The notes: generated by a model from the sequence alone, not told the origin. A stretch of 15,263 nucleotides of DNA from Halobacteriales archaeon QS_5_70_15 (GCA_003022005.1 PXRQ01000072.1:1-15263); one strand, 5' to 3'; shown: positions 7,436 to 14,320, counted from the first letter of the stretch. Program-made: numbers and translations.

Positions 7436-8233
7436 ATGATCCCCATCGACGACTCGGCGCTCTGTCGGGACGGCAAGGTGCTCATACTCGCGTACGACCA
7501 CGGCCTCGAGCACGGGCCCGTGGACTTCGAGGAGGTCCCCGAGAGCGCGAACCCCGAGCGGACGTTCGAGGCGGCGACCCACCCCGCGGTCACCTCCATC
7601 GCGGTCCAGAAGGGGATCGCCGAGGCGTTCTATCCCTCCTACAGGGGCGACGTGGACCTGCTGTTGAAACTGAACGGGACGTCGAACCTCTGGATGGGCG
7701 AACCCGACTCGGCGGTGAACTGTACCGTCGACTACGCCCACGACCTCGGCGCCTCCTCGGTCGGGTTCACGGTGTACGGCGGGTCGAACCACGAGATCGA
7801 GATGGTCGAGGAGTTCCGCGACGCCCAGGAGCGCGCCCGGGAGTACGACCTCCCGGTCGTGATGTGGTCCTACCCGCGCGGCCAGGGACTGAAGAACGAC
7901 ACCAAGCCGGGGACCATCGCCTACGCGGCCCGCCTGGCGCTGGAACTCGGCGCGGACGTGGCGAAGGTGAAGTACCCCGGGTCGGGCGAGGCGATGGCCG
8001 ACGCCGTTCGGATGGCCGGTCCGACGAAGGTCGTGATGTCCGGGGGGTCGAAGGTCTCCGACGAGGCGTTCCTGACCGACGTGAAGGCCACGATGGACGC
8101 CGGCGGGAAGGGCCTCGCCGTCGGCCGGAACGTCTGGCAGCGGGAGAACCCGCACCGGATCCTCGACGCCCTCGGGCAGGTCATCTTCGAGGAGGCGTCC
8201 GTCGAGGAGGCGCTCGCCGCCGCCGAGGCGTGA
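7436..8233 (+). CDS. fba: Fructose-bisphosphate aldolase class I, archaeal (DhnA) type
   Basis: Schiff-base aldolase of the archaeal DhnA family, interconverting fructose 1,6-bisphosphate with dihydroxyacetone phosphate and glyceraldehyde 3-phosphate. It has 265 residues, a full-length TIM barrel. AYDHGLEHGP (19-28) carries the phosphate/substrate Asp, VVMWSYPRG (141-149) has Trp144 and Tyr146, and ADVAKVKYPG (173-182) has Lys177 as the expected Schiff-base lysine; these numbers agree with my memory of the Thermoproteus tenax enzyme. GGSKVSDE and GLAVGRNVWQ form the phosphate-binding end. Relatives of this family include 2-amino-3,7-dideoxy-D-threo-hept-6-ulosonate synthase, used in archaeal aromatic amino acid synthesis, but the fructose-1,6-bisphosphatase gene starting one base after the stop makes a glycolytic/gluconeogenic role more likely. 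The leader region has no Shine-Dalgarno; AATAGATTCTTGAG about 25-38 nt upstream may hold the TATA box. Confidence 0.93.
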   Translation: MIPIDDSALCRDGKVLILAYDHGLEHGPVDFEEVPESANPERTFEAATHPAVTSIAVQKGIAEAFYPSYRGDVDLLLKLNGTSNLWMGEPDSAVNCTVDYAHDLGASSVGFTVYGGSNHEIEMVEEFRDAQERAREYDLPVVMWSYPRGQGLKNDTKPGTIAYAARLALELGADVAKVKYPGSGEAMADAVRMAGPTKVVMSGGSKVSDEAFLTDVKATMDAGGKGLAVGRNVWQRENPHRILDALGQVIFEEASVEEALAAAEA

Positions 8234-8234
8234 G

Positions 8235-9134
8235 ATGACCGTCGAGCGCATCGTCGACACCGTCGCGGAGACGGCCGTCGAGGTGAGCGGCGGGCTCGCC
8301 GGTCGCCGGGGCTACACCGAGGGGGAGAACCCCTCCGGCGAGGAGCAGCTAGAGGCCGACGTCTGGGCCGATTCGCTGCTGGAGGAGCGGCTCCGCTCGA
8401 TCGACTCCGTCGCCGCGTACGCCAGCGAGGAGCGACCGTCGGTCGTCGAGGGCGACGGCGACGGTCGCCACCACGTCGCGGTCGACCCGCTCGACGGCTC
8501 CTCGAACCTCCGGTCGAACAACCCGATGGGCGTCGTCTTCGCGGTCTATGACGAACCGCTACCGGCCTCGGGTCGCCGCATCGTCGCCGCCGGCTGGGTG
8601 CTCCTCGGGCCGATCACGACGATGACCGTCGCGACGGACGGTCCCGTCACCGAGTACGTCCTCGAACGGCCGGACGGGGACCCGATCGGGGGCCATCTCA
8701 CCGACGGCGTCGCCGGGGAAGCCGTCGTCCGCCGGCCGGTCGAGGAGGAGCTGACCGTGCCCGGGGAGCCCACGGTCTACGGCGTCGGCGGTCGGGTCCC
8801 CGATTGGCACGAGGACCTCGCCGAGTTCGTCGAGACCCTCGAGGACGACCGGCTGAAGCTCCGCTACGGCGGCGCGATGATCGCCGACGTGAACCAGGTG
8901 CTCGCCTACGGCGGTCTGTTCGCCTATCCGGCAGTCGAGGGAGCGCCGGACGGGAAGCTCCGGCTCCAGTTCGAGGGCAACCCCGTCGCGCACGTCGTCG
9001 AGGCCGCCGGCGGGGTCTCCTCGGACGGCGAGCGCTCGATACTCGACGTCGAGGCCGAGGAGATCCACCAGCGGGTCCCGGTCCACGTGGGGAACGCGGA
9101 CCTCATCGCCCGGCTCGAGGACGCGCTCGACTGA
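8235..9134 (+). CDS. fbp: Fructose-1,6-bisphosphatase, class I type
   Basis: Hydrolyses fructose 1,6-bisphosphate to fructose 6-phosphate, the committed gluconeogenic step. It has 299 residues of the Li-sensitive metal-dependent phosphatase fold: ASEERP (63-68) supplies the first metal ligands, DPLDGSSN (84-91) the metal/phosphate motif, then RYGGAMIADVNQVLAYGGLFAYP (210-232) and GKLRLQFEGNPVAHVVEAAGG (240-260), which match the class I FBPase C-terminal signature better than the inositol monophosphatase one. The start ATG lies one base after the aldolase stop, so the two genes are almost certainly one operon with coupled translation. The stop TGA at 9132-9134 is the outermost triplet of palindromic copy B; the original C-terminus may therefore have been altered by that insertion, though the protein ends at a plausible place (ARLEDALD). 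Confidence 0.94.
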   Translation: MTVERIVDTVAETAVEVSGGLAGRRGYTEGENPSGEEQLEADVWADSLLEERLRSIDSVAAYASEERPSVVEGDGDGRHHVAVDPLDGSSNLRSNNPMGVVFAVYDEPLPASGRRIVAAGWVLLGPITTMTVATDGPVTEYVLERPDGDPIGGHLTDGVAGEAVVRRPVEEELTVPGEPTVYGVGGRVPDWHEDLAEFVETLEDDRLKLRYGGAMIADVNQVLAYGGLFAYPAVEGAPDGKLRLQFEGNPVAHVVEAAGGVSSDGERSILDVEAEEIHQRVPVHVGNADLIARLEDALD

Positions 9135-9216
9135 TACGGTCGTGCGTCGTCTTTTCCCGTCGATACCCGACCCTGTCCGGGGTATCGCCGGTACATCGGT
9201 ACGTACGACCGTATGA
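9132..9216. repeat. Dispersed palindromic element, copy B (85 bp)
   Basis: Same length and design as copy A. Arms of 36 nt pair at 26 positions; the ends ATACGGTCGT (9134-9143) and ACGACCGTAT (9205-9214) are perfect, and the innermost CGATACCC pairs perfectly. Its right arm contains the same ATGTACCGGCGAT (read on the minus strand) as the left arm of copy A. Its first three bases form the FBPase stop codon. Confidence 0.8.
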
Positions 9217-9316
9217 GGACACCCACGCGGACACTTCGCGAGGAGCGATACGCCCACGGCTTGCAGACGAAAGCGACCCCGTTATCCGGGATGCCGTCGA
9301 TGGGACGACGAGGCCC

Positions 9317-10000
9317 ATGGAGGCGACGCCCGACGGCAGCGAGAGTCACCGCGAAGAGGTGCTCTCCGACCGGAACGACCGGTTGCGAGACCTCATCAGA
9401 TCCATCTCGCACGACCTGCGCACCCCGCTCGCCGTCGCGAAGGGCAACGTCGAGCTGGCCCGCGAGACGGGCGATCTCTCCCGGCTCGACTCGGCCGAAC
9501 AGGCGCTCGCCCGCGCGACCGAACTGCTCGACCACCTGGCGCTACTGGCCAAGGAGGGCGAGGGGATCCACGAACCGGACCCGACGGATCTCGGGAGCGT
9601 AGCGGAGGCCGCCTGGAGCGTCGTCGGGAGGGAGGAGGCCACACTCTCCGCCGAGGTCGACCTGGTCGTCTCGGCCGACCGACAGCGGCTCCAGCAGCTG
9701 TTCGAGAACCTGTTCGACAACGCCCTCACCCATGCCGGATCCGACGTGACCGTCACCGTCGGCTCGCTCGAGGGGGAACGCGCGGGGTTCTTCGTCGGGG
9801 ACGACGGGCCGGGCATCCCGGAGGACGAACTGACGGCGGTGTTCGAGACGGGCTACTCGGACGACTCCGGGGGCAAGGGGTTCGGGCTGGCCATCTGCGA
9901 GCGCATCGCCGTCGCCCACGGGTGGACGATCGGGGCGGTCGAACGGGCCGACGGCGGGGCGCGCTTCGAGGTCTCGGACGTCGAAGTGGTCGGTCGGTAG
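9317..10000 (+). CDS. Minimal sensor histidine kinase (HisKA plus HATPase, no sensor domain)
   Basis: A 227-residue protein made only of a histidine-kinase transmitter. The dimerisation/phosphoacceptor helix has SISHDLRTPLAVAKGN with His32. The ATPase domain shows the N box NLFDNALTH (131-139), G1 box DDGPGIP (162-168), F-box region FETGYS (176-181) and G2 box GGKGFGLAI (185-193). There is no membrane segment and no PAS, GAF or HAMP domain; the first 30 residues are a short charged lead-in. In-frame sequence upstream of the ATG at 9317 runs into palindromic copy B and does not resemble a sensor domain, so either this is a naturally short cytoplasmic kinase or its sensor part has been lost. 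No response regulator is adjacent. The gene follows the FBPase gene by 182 bp and need not be co-transcribed with it. Confidence 0.88.
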   Translation: MEATPDGSESHREEVLSDRNDRLRDLIRSISHDLRTPLAVAKGNVELARETGDLSRLDSAEQALARATELLDHLALLAKEGEGIHEPDPTDLGSVAEAAWSVVGREEATLSAEVDLVVSADRQRLQQLFENLFDNALTHAGSDVTVTVGSLEGERAGFFVGDDGPGIPEDELTAVFETGYSDDSGGKGFGLAICERIAVAHGWTIGAVERADGGARFEVSDVEVVGR

Positions 10001-10040
10001 CCGGTATCCGAACGCCGGGGGAGACCACCGTCCCCGAAAA

Positions 10041-10048
10041 CGGTATAG
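10041..10048 (+). promoter_or_regulatory. TATA-like box before the acyl-CoA carboxylase gene
   Basis: AAAACGGTATAGGTCG places GTATAG roughly 24-31 nt before the ATG at 10072, matching a leaderless archaeal promoter. No Shine-Dalgarno precedes the ATG. This supports the chosen start and independent transcription from the kinase gene that ends at 10000. Confidence 0.5.
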
Positions 10049-10071
10049 GTCGACCGGGGGTGGGTCGGGAC

Positions 10072-11778
10072 ATGAAGATACGGATCGGCGGCGACGCGAG
10101 CGTCGAGGAGGCCTCGGCCATCGCGGAGGCGCTGGCCGCCCACGTCGACCGCGACGTGGAGGTCTTCCTGGGGGATGCCGACGAACCGGCGGCGGTCGAG
10201 TCGGCCGAGCTCGAGGTACCGATCGGGGACGACCTCGGCCCCACCGAGCGGGAGGAACGCCTCCGCGAGGAGATCGCCGACATCCTGGAGGGCGGCCCCG
10301 AGAAGTACAAGGAGCGGCTCCCCGAGCAGGACAAGCTGTTCGTCCGCGACAGGATGGACCTCTGGTTCGGCGAGGACGGGCTCCGGTTCGAGGACGGGAA
10401 GTTCGCGGCCTTCGACAGCGACGACCGCCTGCCGGCGGACGGGCTGATCACGGGCGCCGCGACGTTCGAGGGCCGGGACGTCCACTTCATGGCCAACGAC
10501 TACACCGTCAAGGCGGGCTCGATGGCCGAGCGCGGCGTCGAGAAGTTCCTCCGGATGCAGCAGCGCGCGCTGGAGACCGGCCGGCCGGTGCTCTACCTGA
10601 TGGACTCCTCGGGGGGACGGATCGACGAGCAGAGCGGCTTCTTCGCCAACCGCGAGGGGATCGGGAAGTACTACTACAACCACTCGATGCTCTCCGGTCG
10701 GGTCCCGCAGATCTGCGTGCTCTACGGGCCGTGTATCGCCGGTGCCGCCTACACGCCGGTGTTCGCCGATTTCACCGTGATGGTCCGCGGGATGTCAGCG
10801 ATGGCCATCGCCTCCCCGCGGATGGTCCGCATGGTCACTGGCGAGGAGATAGACATGCAGGACCTCGGCGGCGCCGAGGTACACGCGAAGTACTCCTCCT
10901 CCGCCGACCTCGTCGCCGAGGACGAGGAGCACGCCCGCGAACTCGTGGCGGACCTCATCGCGTACCTCCCGGACAACAGCGACGAGAGGCCCCCGCGTGC
11001 GGAGCCCCGGCCGCCCACGCGCTCGCCCGAGGGCCTCGACGAGGTGGTCCCGAGCGAGCCCAACCGCGGCTACGACATGAACGACGTCATCGAGCGGGTG
11101 GTCGACCACGACTCGCTGTTCGAGCTCCAGCCGGAGTTCGGGAGCGAGATACTCACCGCGTTCGCGCGCATCGACGGCCGACCCGTCGGGATCGTCGCCA
11201 ACCAGCCCGCCCAGCGCGCGGGCGCCATCTTCCCCGACGCCGCCCGGAAAGCGGCCGAGTTCATCTGGAAGTGCGACGCATACAGCGTTCCCCTGCTCTA
11301 CCTCTGTGACACGCCCGGGTTCATGGCCGGCTCGCAGGTCGAGAAGGAGGGGATCTTAGAGAAGGGCAAGAAGATGATCTACGCGACGTCGTCGGCGACC
11401 GTCCCGAAGCAGTGCGTGGTCGTGCGGAAGGCCTACGGCGCGGGCATTTACGCCATGTCCGGCCCGGCGTACGACCCCGAGTCGACCATCGCCCTTCCCT
11501 CCGGGGAGATCGCCATCATGGGTCCCGAGGCCGCGATCAACGCCGTCTACGCCAACCGGCTCGCCGGCATCGAGGACGAGGAGGAGCGCGCGGGGATGGA
11601 GCAGCAGCTCCGCGAGGAGTTCCGCGAGGATATCGACGTCCGCCGGATGGCCAGCGACGTGGTCATCGACGATGTCGTCCCGCCCTCCGATTTGCGCGAG
11701 GCGCTCGTCGAGCGGTTCGCGTTCTACGAGACCGTCGAGAAGGACCTCCCGGAGAAGAAACACGGGACGGTGCTGTAG
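10072..11778 (+). CDS. Acyl-CoA carboxylase, carboxyltransferase (beta) subunit
   Basis: Transfers carboxyl from carboxybiotin to an acyl-CoA. It has 568 residues with two crotonase-fold halves: the N-half carries SSGGRIDEQSG (179-189) and GPCIAGAAYTPVFADF (219-234), the C-half carries NQPAQRAGAIFPDAARKAAEF, CDTPGFMAGSQVEKEG and RKAYGAGIYAMSGPAY, the paired oxyanion-hole motifs of the family. Between them lies a Pro/Arg-rich linker. Residues 1 to about 60 precede the normal family start and look like a separate small domain (MKIRIGGDASVEEASAIAEA...), weakly reminiscent of the small epsilon-type subunits of actinobacterial acyl-CoA carboxylases. The substrate (acetyl-, propionyl-, methylcrotonyl- or another CoA) cannot be fixed from sequence. 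No biotin carboxylase or biotin carrier gene is in the window, so its partner is encoded elsewhere. Confidence 0.92.
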   Translation: MKIRIGGDASVEEASAIAEALAAHVDRDVEVFLGDADEPAAVESAELEVPIGDDLGPTEREERLREEIADILEGGPEKYKERLPEQDKLFVRDRMDLWFGEDGLRFEDGKFAAFDSDDRLPADGLITGAATFEGRDVHFMANDYTVKAGSMAERGVEKFLRMQQRALETGRPVLYLMDSSGGRIDEQSGFFANREGIGKYYYNHSMLSGRVPQICVLYGPCIAGAAYTPVFADFTVMVRGMSAMAIASPRMVRMVTGEEIDMQDLGGAEVHAKYSSSADLVAEDEEHARELVADLIAYLPDNSDERPPRAEPRPPTRSPEGLDEVVPSEPNRGYDMNDVIERVVDHDSLFELQPEFGSEILTAFARIDGRPVGIVANQPAQRAGAIFPDAARKAAEFIWKCDAYSVPLLYLCDTPGFMAGSQVEKEGILEKGKKMIYATSSATVPKQCVVVRKAYGAGIYAMSGPAYDPESTIALPSGEIAIMGPEAAINAVYANRLAGIEDEEERAGMEQQLREEFREDIDVRRMASDVVIDDVVPPSDLREALVERFAFYETVEKDLPEKKHGTVL

Positions 11779-11796
11779 GCGGATCGCCGCCCGCGA

Positions 11797-12213
11797 TCAC
11801 CCCCGGACCGATCCGACGAACACCGCCCACGCCGATCCCGCCAGGCCGACGTCCCTCGCGAGGATGTCACCGAACGCGCCCTGCGTGGCGAACACCAGCG
11901 CGAGATACCCCACCGTTGCGGTGAGCGAGACGGCGGCGACGAGCGAGGCGAACGCGGTGTAGCGGTCGGCCAGCAGCGCGAGGCCGAACCCGATCTCGAG
12001 GTAGCCATTGACGAGCATGGAGGCGACCGGCGAGACGGCCAGCCACGGCGCCAGCCAGTCGACGACGTAGACCGCCCACGCGCCGGGATCGAACAGCTTG
12101 TGGACCCCCGCGGCGAGGATCATCAGCCCGAGCGAGAGGCGGGCGAGGACCGCAGTCGAGAGAACACGTGTGACGGCTGCCTCGCCCCGGCGGTAGAGCG
12201 TCTCGGCTCGCAT
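11797..12213 (-). CDS. DoxX family membrane protein
   Basis: A 138-residue integral membrane protein with four predicted helices at about residues 22-42, 62-81, 84-108 and 120-136. The motif LARLSLGLMILAAGVHKLFDP in the first helix and its following loop, and the GYLEIGFGLALLADR segment in the second, are typical of the DoxX/DoxD family. Biochemical role is not defined for most members; some are linked to thiosulfate oxidation or redox stress. The ATG at 12213 (MRAETLYRRG) gives the normal family length; a longer in-frame reading to 12459 would overlap the divergent methyltransferase gene and is rejected. It converges with the carboxylase gene, 18 bp between the stops, and is divergent from the methyltransferase gene (124-bp gap). 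Confidence 0.85.
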   Translation of the reverse strand: MRAETLYRRGEAAVTRVLSTAVLARLSLGLMILAAGVHKLFDPGAWAVYVVDWLAPWLAVSPVASMLVNGYLEIGFGLALLADRYTAFASLVAAVSLTATVGYLALVFATQGAFGDILARDVGLAGSAWAVFVGSVRG

Positions 12214-12308
12214 GCGTCCCTCTCGGGGACTCGACGGGATAACGAGGGCGGTCGACGTCCGGGGCCTCGACGGTCCGCCGGGGATGTGCGGGTCCCGGAC
12301 CGCCGACC

Positions 12309-12315
12309 ATATGCG
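12309..12315 (+). promoter_or_regulatory. TATA-like box before the methyltransferase gene
   Basis: GACCATATGCG puts CATATG about 24-29 nt before the ATG at 12338. This spacing supports a leaderless start at 12338 and therefore the interpretation that the methyltransferase gene carries a frameshift a few codons later. Confidence 0.4.
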
Positions 12316-12337
12316 AGTGGTGCCACACCACCGTCGC

Positions 12338-13215
12338 ATGACCGGAACCGGTGTACGTACGGGAGGCAGGAGGAGCTCGCCGACCGCGAGGACGTGGCGG
12401 GACTGAACGACGCGATCCGCGCGAACTTCGACGCGAGCGTCCCCGCGTACGAGGCCCACGAGCGCTGCACCGGGCGCTTCGGTGCGCTCGCGCGACCGCT
12501 CCGCGCGGAGATGTCCGCCCGTGCCGACGGTCCGCTCGAGGACCTGCTCGACGCCGGCGCGGGGACCGGCATCAGCACGGCTGTCCTCGCCGAATCCGGG
12601 TCGCGGACGGTCGCGCTGGACCCGAGCCGCGGGATGCTCCGCGCGAACGACGCCGACGACCCCGTCCAGGGCGACTTCGACCGCCTGCTGTTCGGCGACG
12701 ACACCTTCGACGGGGTGGCGTTCACCGCGTCGCTCTTCCTCTACCGTCGGACGGAGGCTTTGATAGAGTCGACCAGGGTACGCTACCAGTCGAGACTAGC
12801 AACCGTTCTGTCCGACGGTATCGTTCCCGACCCCGCGGTCGCGGTCCGGGAGGCCGCGCGGGTCTGCCGTCCGGGCGGCGTCGTCGGAGCGGTCGCCCCG
12901 CTCGGGTGGGTCGACGACGACGGCGTCGACGCCTTCGAGCGGCTCGAGCGGGACTCACGCTCGCCGGCCGGCGCGGACGCGGTCGAGGGAGGGCTCTCGG
13001 AGGCGCTACCCACCGAAACCGGCACCTGGCGGTTCGCGACGACCGCCGGGGCCGTCGGGCGGTTCCATGCCATCCCCGCGATGGCCACGCGGCTCTACCC
13101 CGCCGACCCGCCCGCCGAGCGGGTGCGGGAGGCGACCGACCTCGTCGCCGTCCTGGAAGGGACGTTCGAGGAGCGCTGGCGGTGGGTCGTCGGCGTGGCG
13201 GCCGGACCCGACTGA
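12338..13215 (+). CDS. Class I SAM-dependent methyltransferase with an early frameshift and a 27-codon palindromic insertion
   Basis: A methyltransferase with SAM-binding motif I LLDAGAGTGIST, the acidic residue ending strand 2 (VALDPS), a strand-4 region FDGVAFTASLFL and EAARVCRPGGVVGAVAPLGW. Substrate unknown. Two oddities. First, the ATG at 12338 (MTGTGVR) is in frame 2, while the conserved part (YGRQEELADREDV onwards) is in frame 1. One missing base near 12358 explains this, and restoring it gives 293 codons to the TGA at 13213-13215. Without it the first usable start is GTG at 12394. Second, residues encoded by 12742-12822 (27 codons, beginning YRRTEALIES) split what should be SLFLVPDPAVAVREAARV. 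These bases are an 80-bp palindromic element (copy D), so the protein has gained a loop between strand 4 and the following helix without losing frame. Divergent from the DoxX gene. Confidence 0.82.
12742..12822. repeat. Dispersed palindromic element, copy D, inserted in frame in a coding sequence
   Basis: TACCGTCGGAC (12742-12752) and GTCCGACGGTA (12810-12820) are perfect 11-bp inverted ends. The 35-nt arms pair at 25 positions without gaps around a 9-nt loop. On the minus strand the right end reads GATACCGTCGGACAGAAC, close to copy C's GATACTGTCAGACATAAC. With a 2-bp TC duplication the insert is 81 bp, exactly 27 codons, and its removal restores a normal methyltransferase sequence (FLVPDPA). 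GC content is visibly lower than in the flanking gene. Confidence 0.8.
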
Positions 13216-13251
13216 CGCTTTCGACCGCGGGAACCGGCCGCGGTTGGCCCG

Positions 13252-13728
13252 TTACTCGTCGTCCTCGGTCCCCTGGCGCTTCAGCGAGAGGGCCGTCCGG
13301 TCGAACTCGCAGACGAGCGTGTCCTCGCCCTCGGGTTCGACGTTGAACGCCTCGACGTGCATCGTGACGACGCCCCGCTCGCCGTCGCTCGTTTCGCGCT
13401 TGTCGGTCACCGTCGTCCGCGCGTAGACCGTGTCGCCGTGGAACACCGGGTTCGGGTGTTCCACCCCGTCGTAGGAGAGGTTCGCGACGATGGTCCCGTC
13501 GGTGGTGTCGGGGACGGTCAGCGCGACGGCGAGGCTCATCGTGTAGAGGCCGTTGACGAGCCGCTCGCCGAACTGCGTGTCCGCCGCGAACTCGGCGTCG
13601 AGGTGGAGCGGCTGCTGGTTCATCGTCATGTCGCAGAACGCCTGGTTGTCGCGCTCGCTGATCGTCCGGCGCTTGTCGTGCTCGATGGTCTCGCCGACCT
13701 CGAACTCCTCGTAGTAGAGCCCGGTCAT
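13252..13728 (-). CDS. MaoC family hot-dog-fold acyl-CoA dehydratase (candidate mesaconyl-CoA hydratase)
   Basis: A 158-residue single hot-dog-domain protein of the MaoC family, which hydrates enoyl-CoA type substrates. MTGLYYEEFEVGETI is the standard start. The catalytic loop reads DMTMNQQPLHLDAEFA (33-48): the His (42) is kept, but the usual Asp and Asn of GDxNPxH are Asn37 and Gln39. This TMNxQPLH variant belongs, as I recall, to a subgroup often encoded beside CitE-like lyases. PVFHGDTVYARTTV (C-terminal half) is the normal second signature. With the CoA-ester lyase starting at 14476, a mesaconyl-CoA hydratase role in the haloarchaeal methylaspartate cycle is plausible but not proven. Expression appears leaderless: a TTTTATA box lies 23-29 nt before the ATG at 13728. 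Confidence 0.88.
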   Translation of the reverse strand: MTGLYYEEFEVGETIEHDKRRTISERDNQAFCDMTMNQQPLHLDAEFAADTQFGERLVNGLYTMSLAVALTVPDTTDGTIVANLSYDGVEHPNPVFHGDTVYARTTVTDKRETSDGERGVVTMHVEAFNVEPEGEDTLVCEFDRTALSLKRQGTEDDE

Positions 13729-13750
13729 GGCCCCGGGTCGGTGGTGGCGT

Positions 13751-13757
13751 ATAAAAG
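13751..13757 (-). promoter_or_regulatory. TATA box before the MaoC-family gene
   Basis: On the minus strand the sequence reads GGTAGCCTTTTATACGCC; TTTTATA is centred about 26 nt before the ATG at 13728. This is the clearest promoter in the window and implies a leaderless mRNA. Confidence 0.65.
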
Positions 13758-13839
13758 GCTACCGGGGAGGGAGGAGTCCGTCGTGGATTCCAGCCGGGAT
13801 CACAGTGGTTTCTGCCGCTCTACCTCCGCCCGCGACGGT

Positions 13840-13859
13840 CCGGAACCCGTGGATTCCGG
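13840..13859. other. Short inverted repeat downstream of the small membrane protein gene
   Basis: CCGGAA (13840-13845) pairs with TTCCGG (13854-13859) across 8 nt, about 37-56 nt beyond the stop codon of the minus-strand membrane protein gene. It could help terminate that transcript, but no T-run follows it, so the assignment is weak. Confidence 0.25.
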
Positions 13860-13895
13860 GTCGAAGTGTTGTCCTCTCCTGACGTTCCGTGTTGC

Positions 13896-14117
13896 TCACC
13901 CGAATACGGGTCTGATGTCGAACTGGACGCGGGCGACGATCAGATACACCTGAATCGCGATCAGCGTCACGAGCAGTGAGACTGCTTCCGCCATCCCGAC
14001 CAGTTCGATCAGTCCGGTCGCTCCCATCGCGGTGATGGAACTGACCACGATGGGGACGATCCCTAGCTGTACTCTCTTCCGCACGCGCTCCGAGAGGAGC
14101 ATCGCTTTTATGTGCAT
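13896..14117 (-). CDS. Small two-helix membrane protein, haloarchaeal hypothetical
   Basis: A 73-residue protein with a short basic N-terminus (SERVRKRVQ) followed by two hydrophobic stretches at about residues 17-40 and 43-63, ending VARVQFDIRPVFG. The positive-inside rule would put the N-terminus in the cytoplasm. I do not recognise a family. Base composition is less GC-rich than in neighbouring genes and codon choice is more relaxed, which suggests a recently acquired or fast-evolving gene. The ATG at 14117 is supported by a perfect 14-bp palindrome at 14139-14152 whose GATATC core is in the TATA position. It lies 167 bp upstream of the MaoC gene start on the same strand, but the MaoC gene has its own strong promoter, so a shared transcript is not needed. 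Confidence 0.62.
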   Translation of the reverse strand: MHIKAMLLSERVRKRVQLGIVPIVVSSITAMGATGLIELVGMAEAVSLLVTLIAIQVYLIVARVQFDIRPVFG

Positions 14118-14138
14118 CCTCCACCCCCGAGCCCCGGA

Positions 14139-14152
14139 GTGGGATATCCCAC
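14139..14152. promoter_or_regulatory. Perfect 14-bp palindrome at the TATA position of the small membrane protein gene
   Basis: GTGGGATATCCCAC is a perfect palindrome 22-35 nt before the ATG at 14117. Its GATATC core is centred about 28 nt upstream, where a TATA box would lie for a leaderless transcript. A dimeric repressor bound here would block transcription initiation; operator function is inferred only. Confidence 0.45.
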
Positions 14153-14161
14153 CCGGCCACT

Positions 14162-14191
14162 CGGTATCCTCAGTTGAGGGGACCGATACCG
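14162..14191. promoter_or_regulatory. Nested dyad symmetry in the intergenic region
   Basis: CGGTATC (14162-14168) pairs with GATACCG (14185-14191), and inside it CCTCA-gt-TGAGG (14168-14179) forms a second dyad. Next to it is TTAAGTAATC (14192-14201), a TATA-like stretch usable on either strand. This may be a control region between the membrane protein gene and the plus-strand lyase gene. Confidence 0.3.
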
Positions 14192-14202
14192 TTAAGTAAT
14201 CG

Positions 14203-14320
14203 TGCGTTAGCCCCGGATAGGGTCAGTGAATACGCCATTAATCGAGGGTTAATGCCGCCGTACGAGGTCGAACGCGAGTCCGACCCTCGCTCCCGACAGG
14301 TGCAGGGACGGCACGGAGCG
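14203..14320. other. Intergenic DNA before copy C with a CATTAA/TTAATG dyad
   Basis: No convincing gene. CATTAA at 14236-14241 pairs with TTAATG at 14249-14254 across 7 nt. An ATG at 14252 opens a frame that begins MPPYEVERESDPRSRQ and reads through copy C, but it runs out of frame across the true start of the CoA-ester lyase and has no protein-like features after the first few residues, so it was not called. Confidence 0.45.

Noticed and set aside
7277..8260. N-terminal extension of the hydrolase into the aldolase region
   Set aside because: The in-frame extension is antisense to the aldolase gene and lacks family similarity; the ATG at 7276 gives a normal hydrolase N-terminus.
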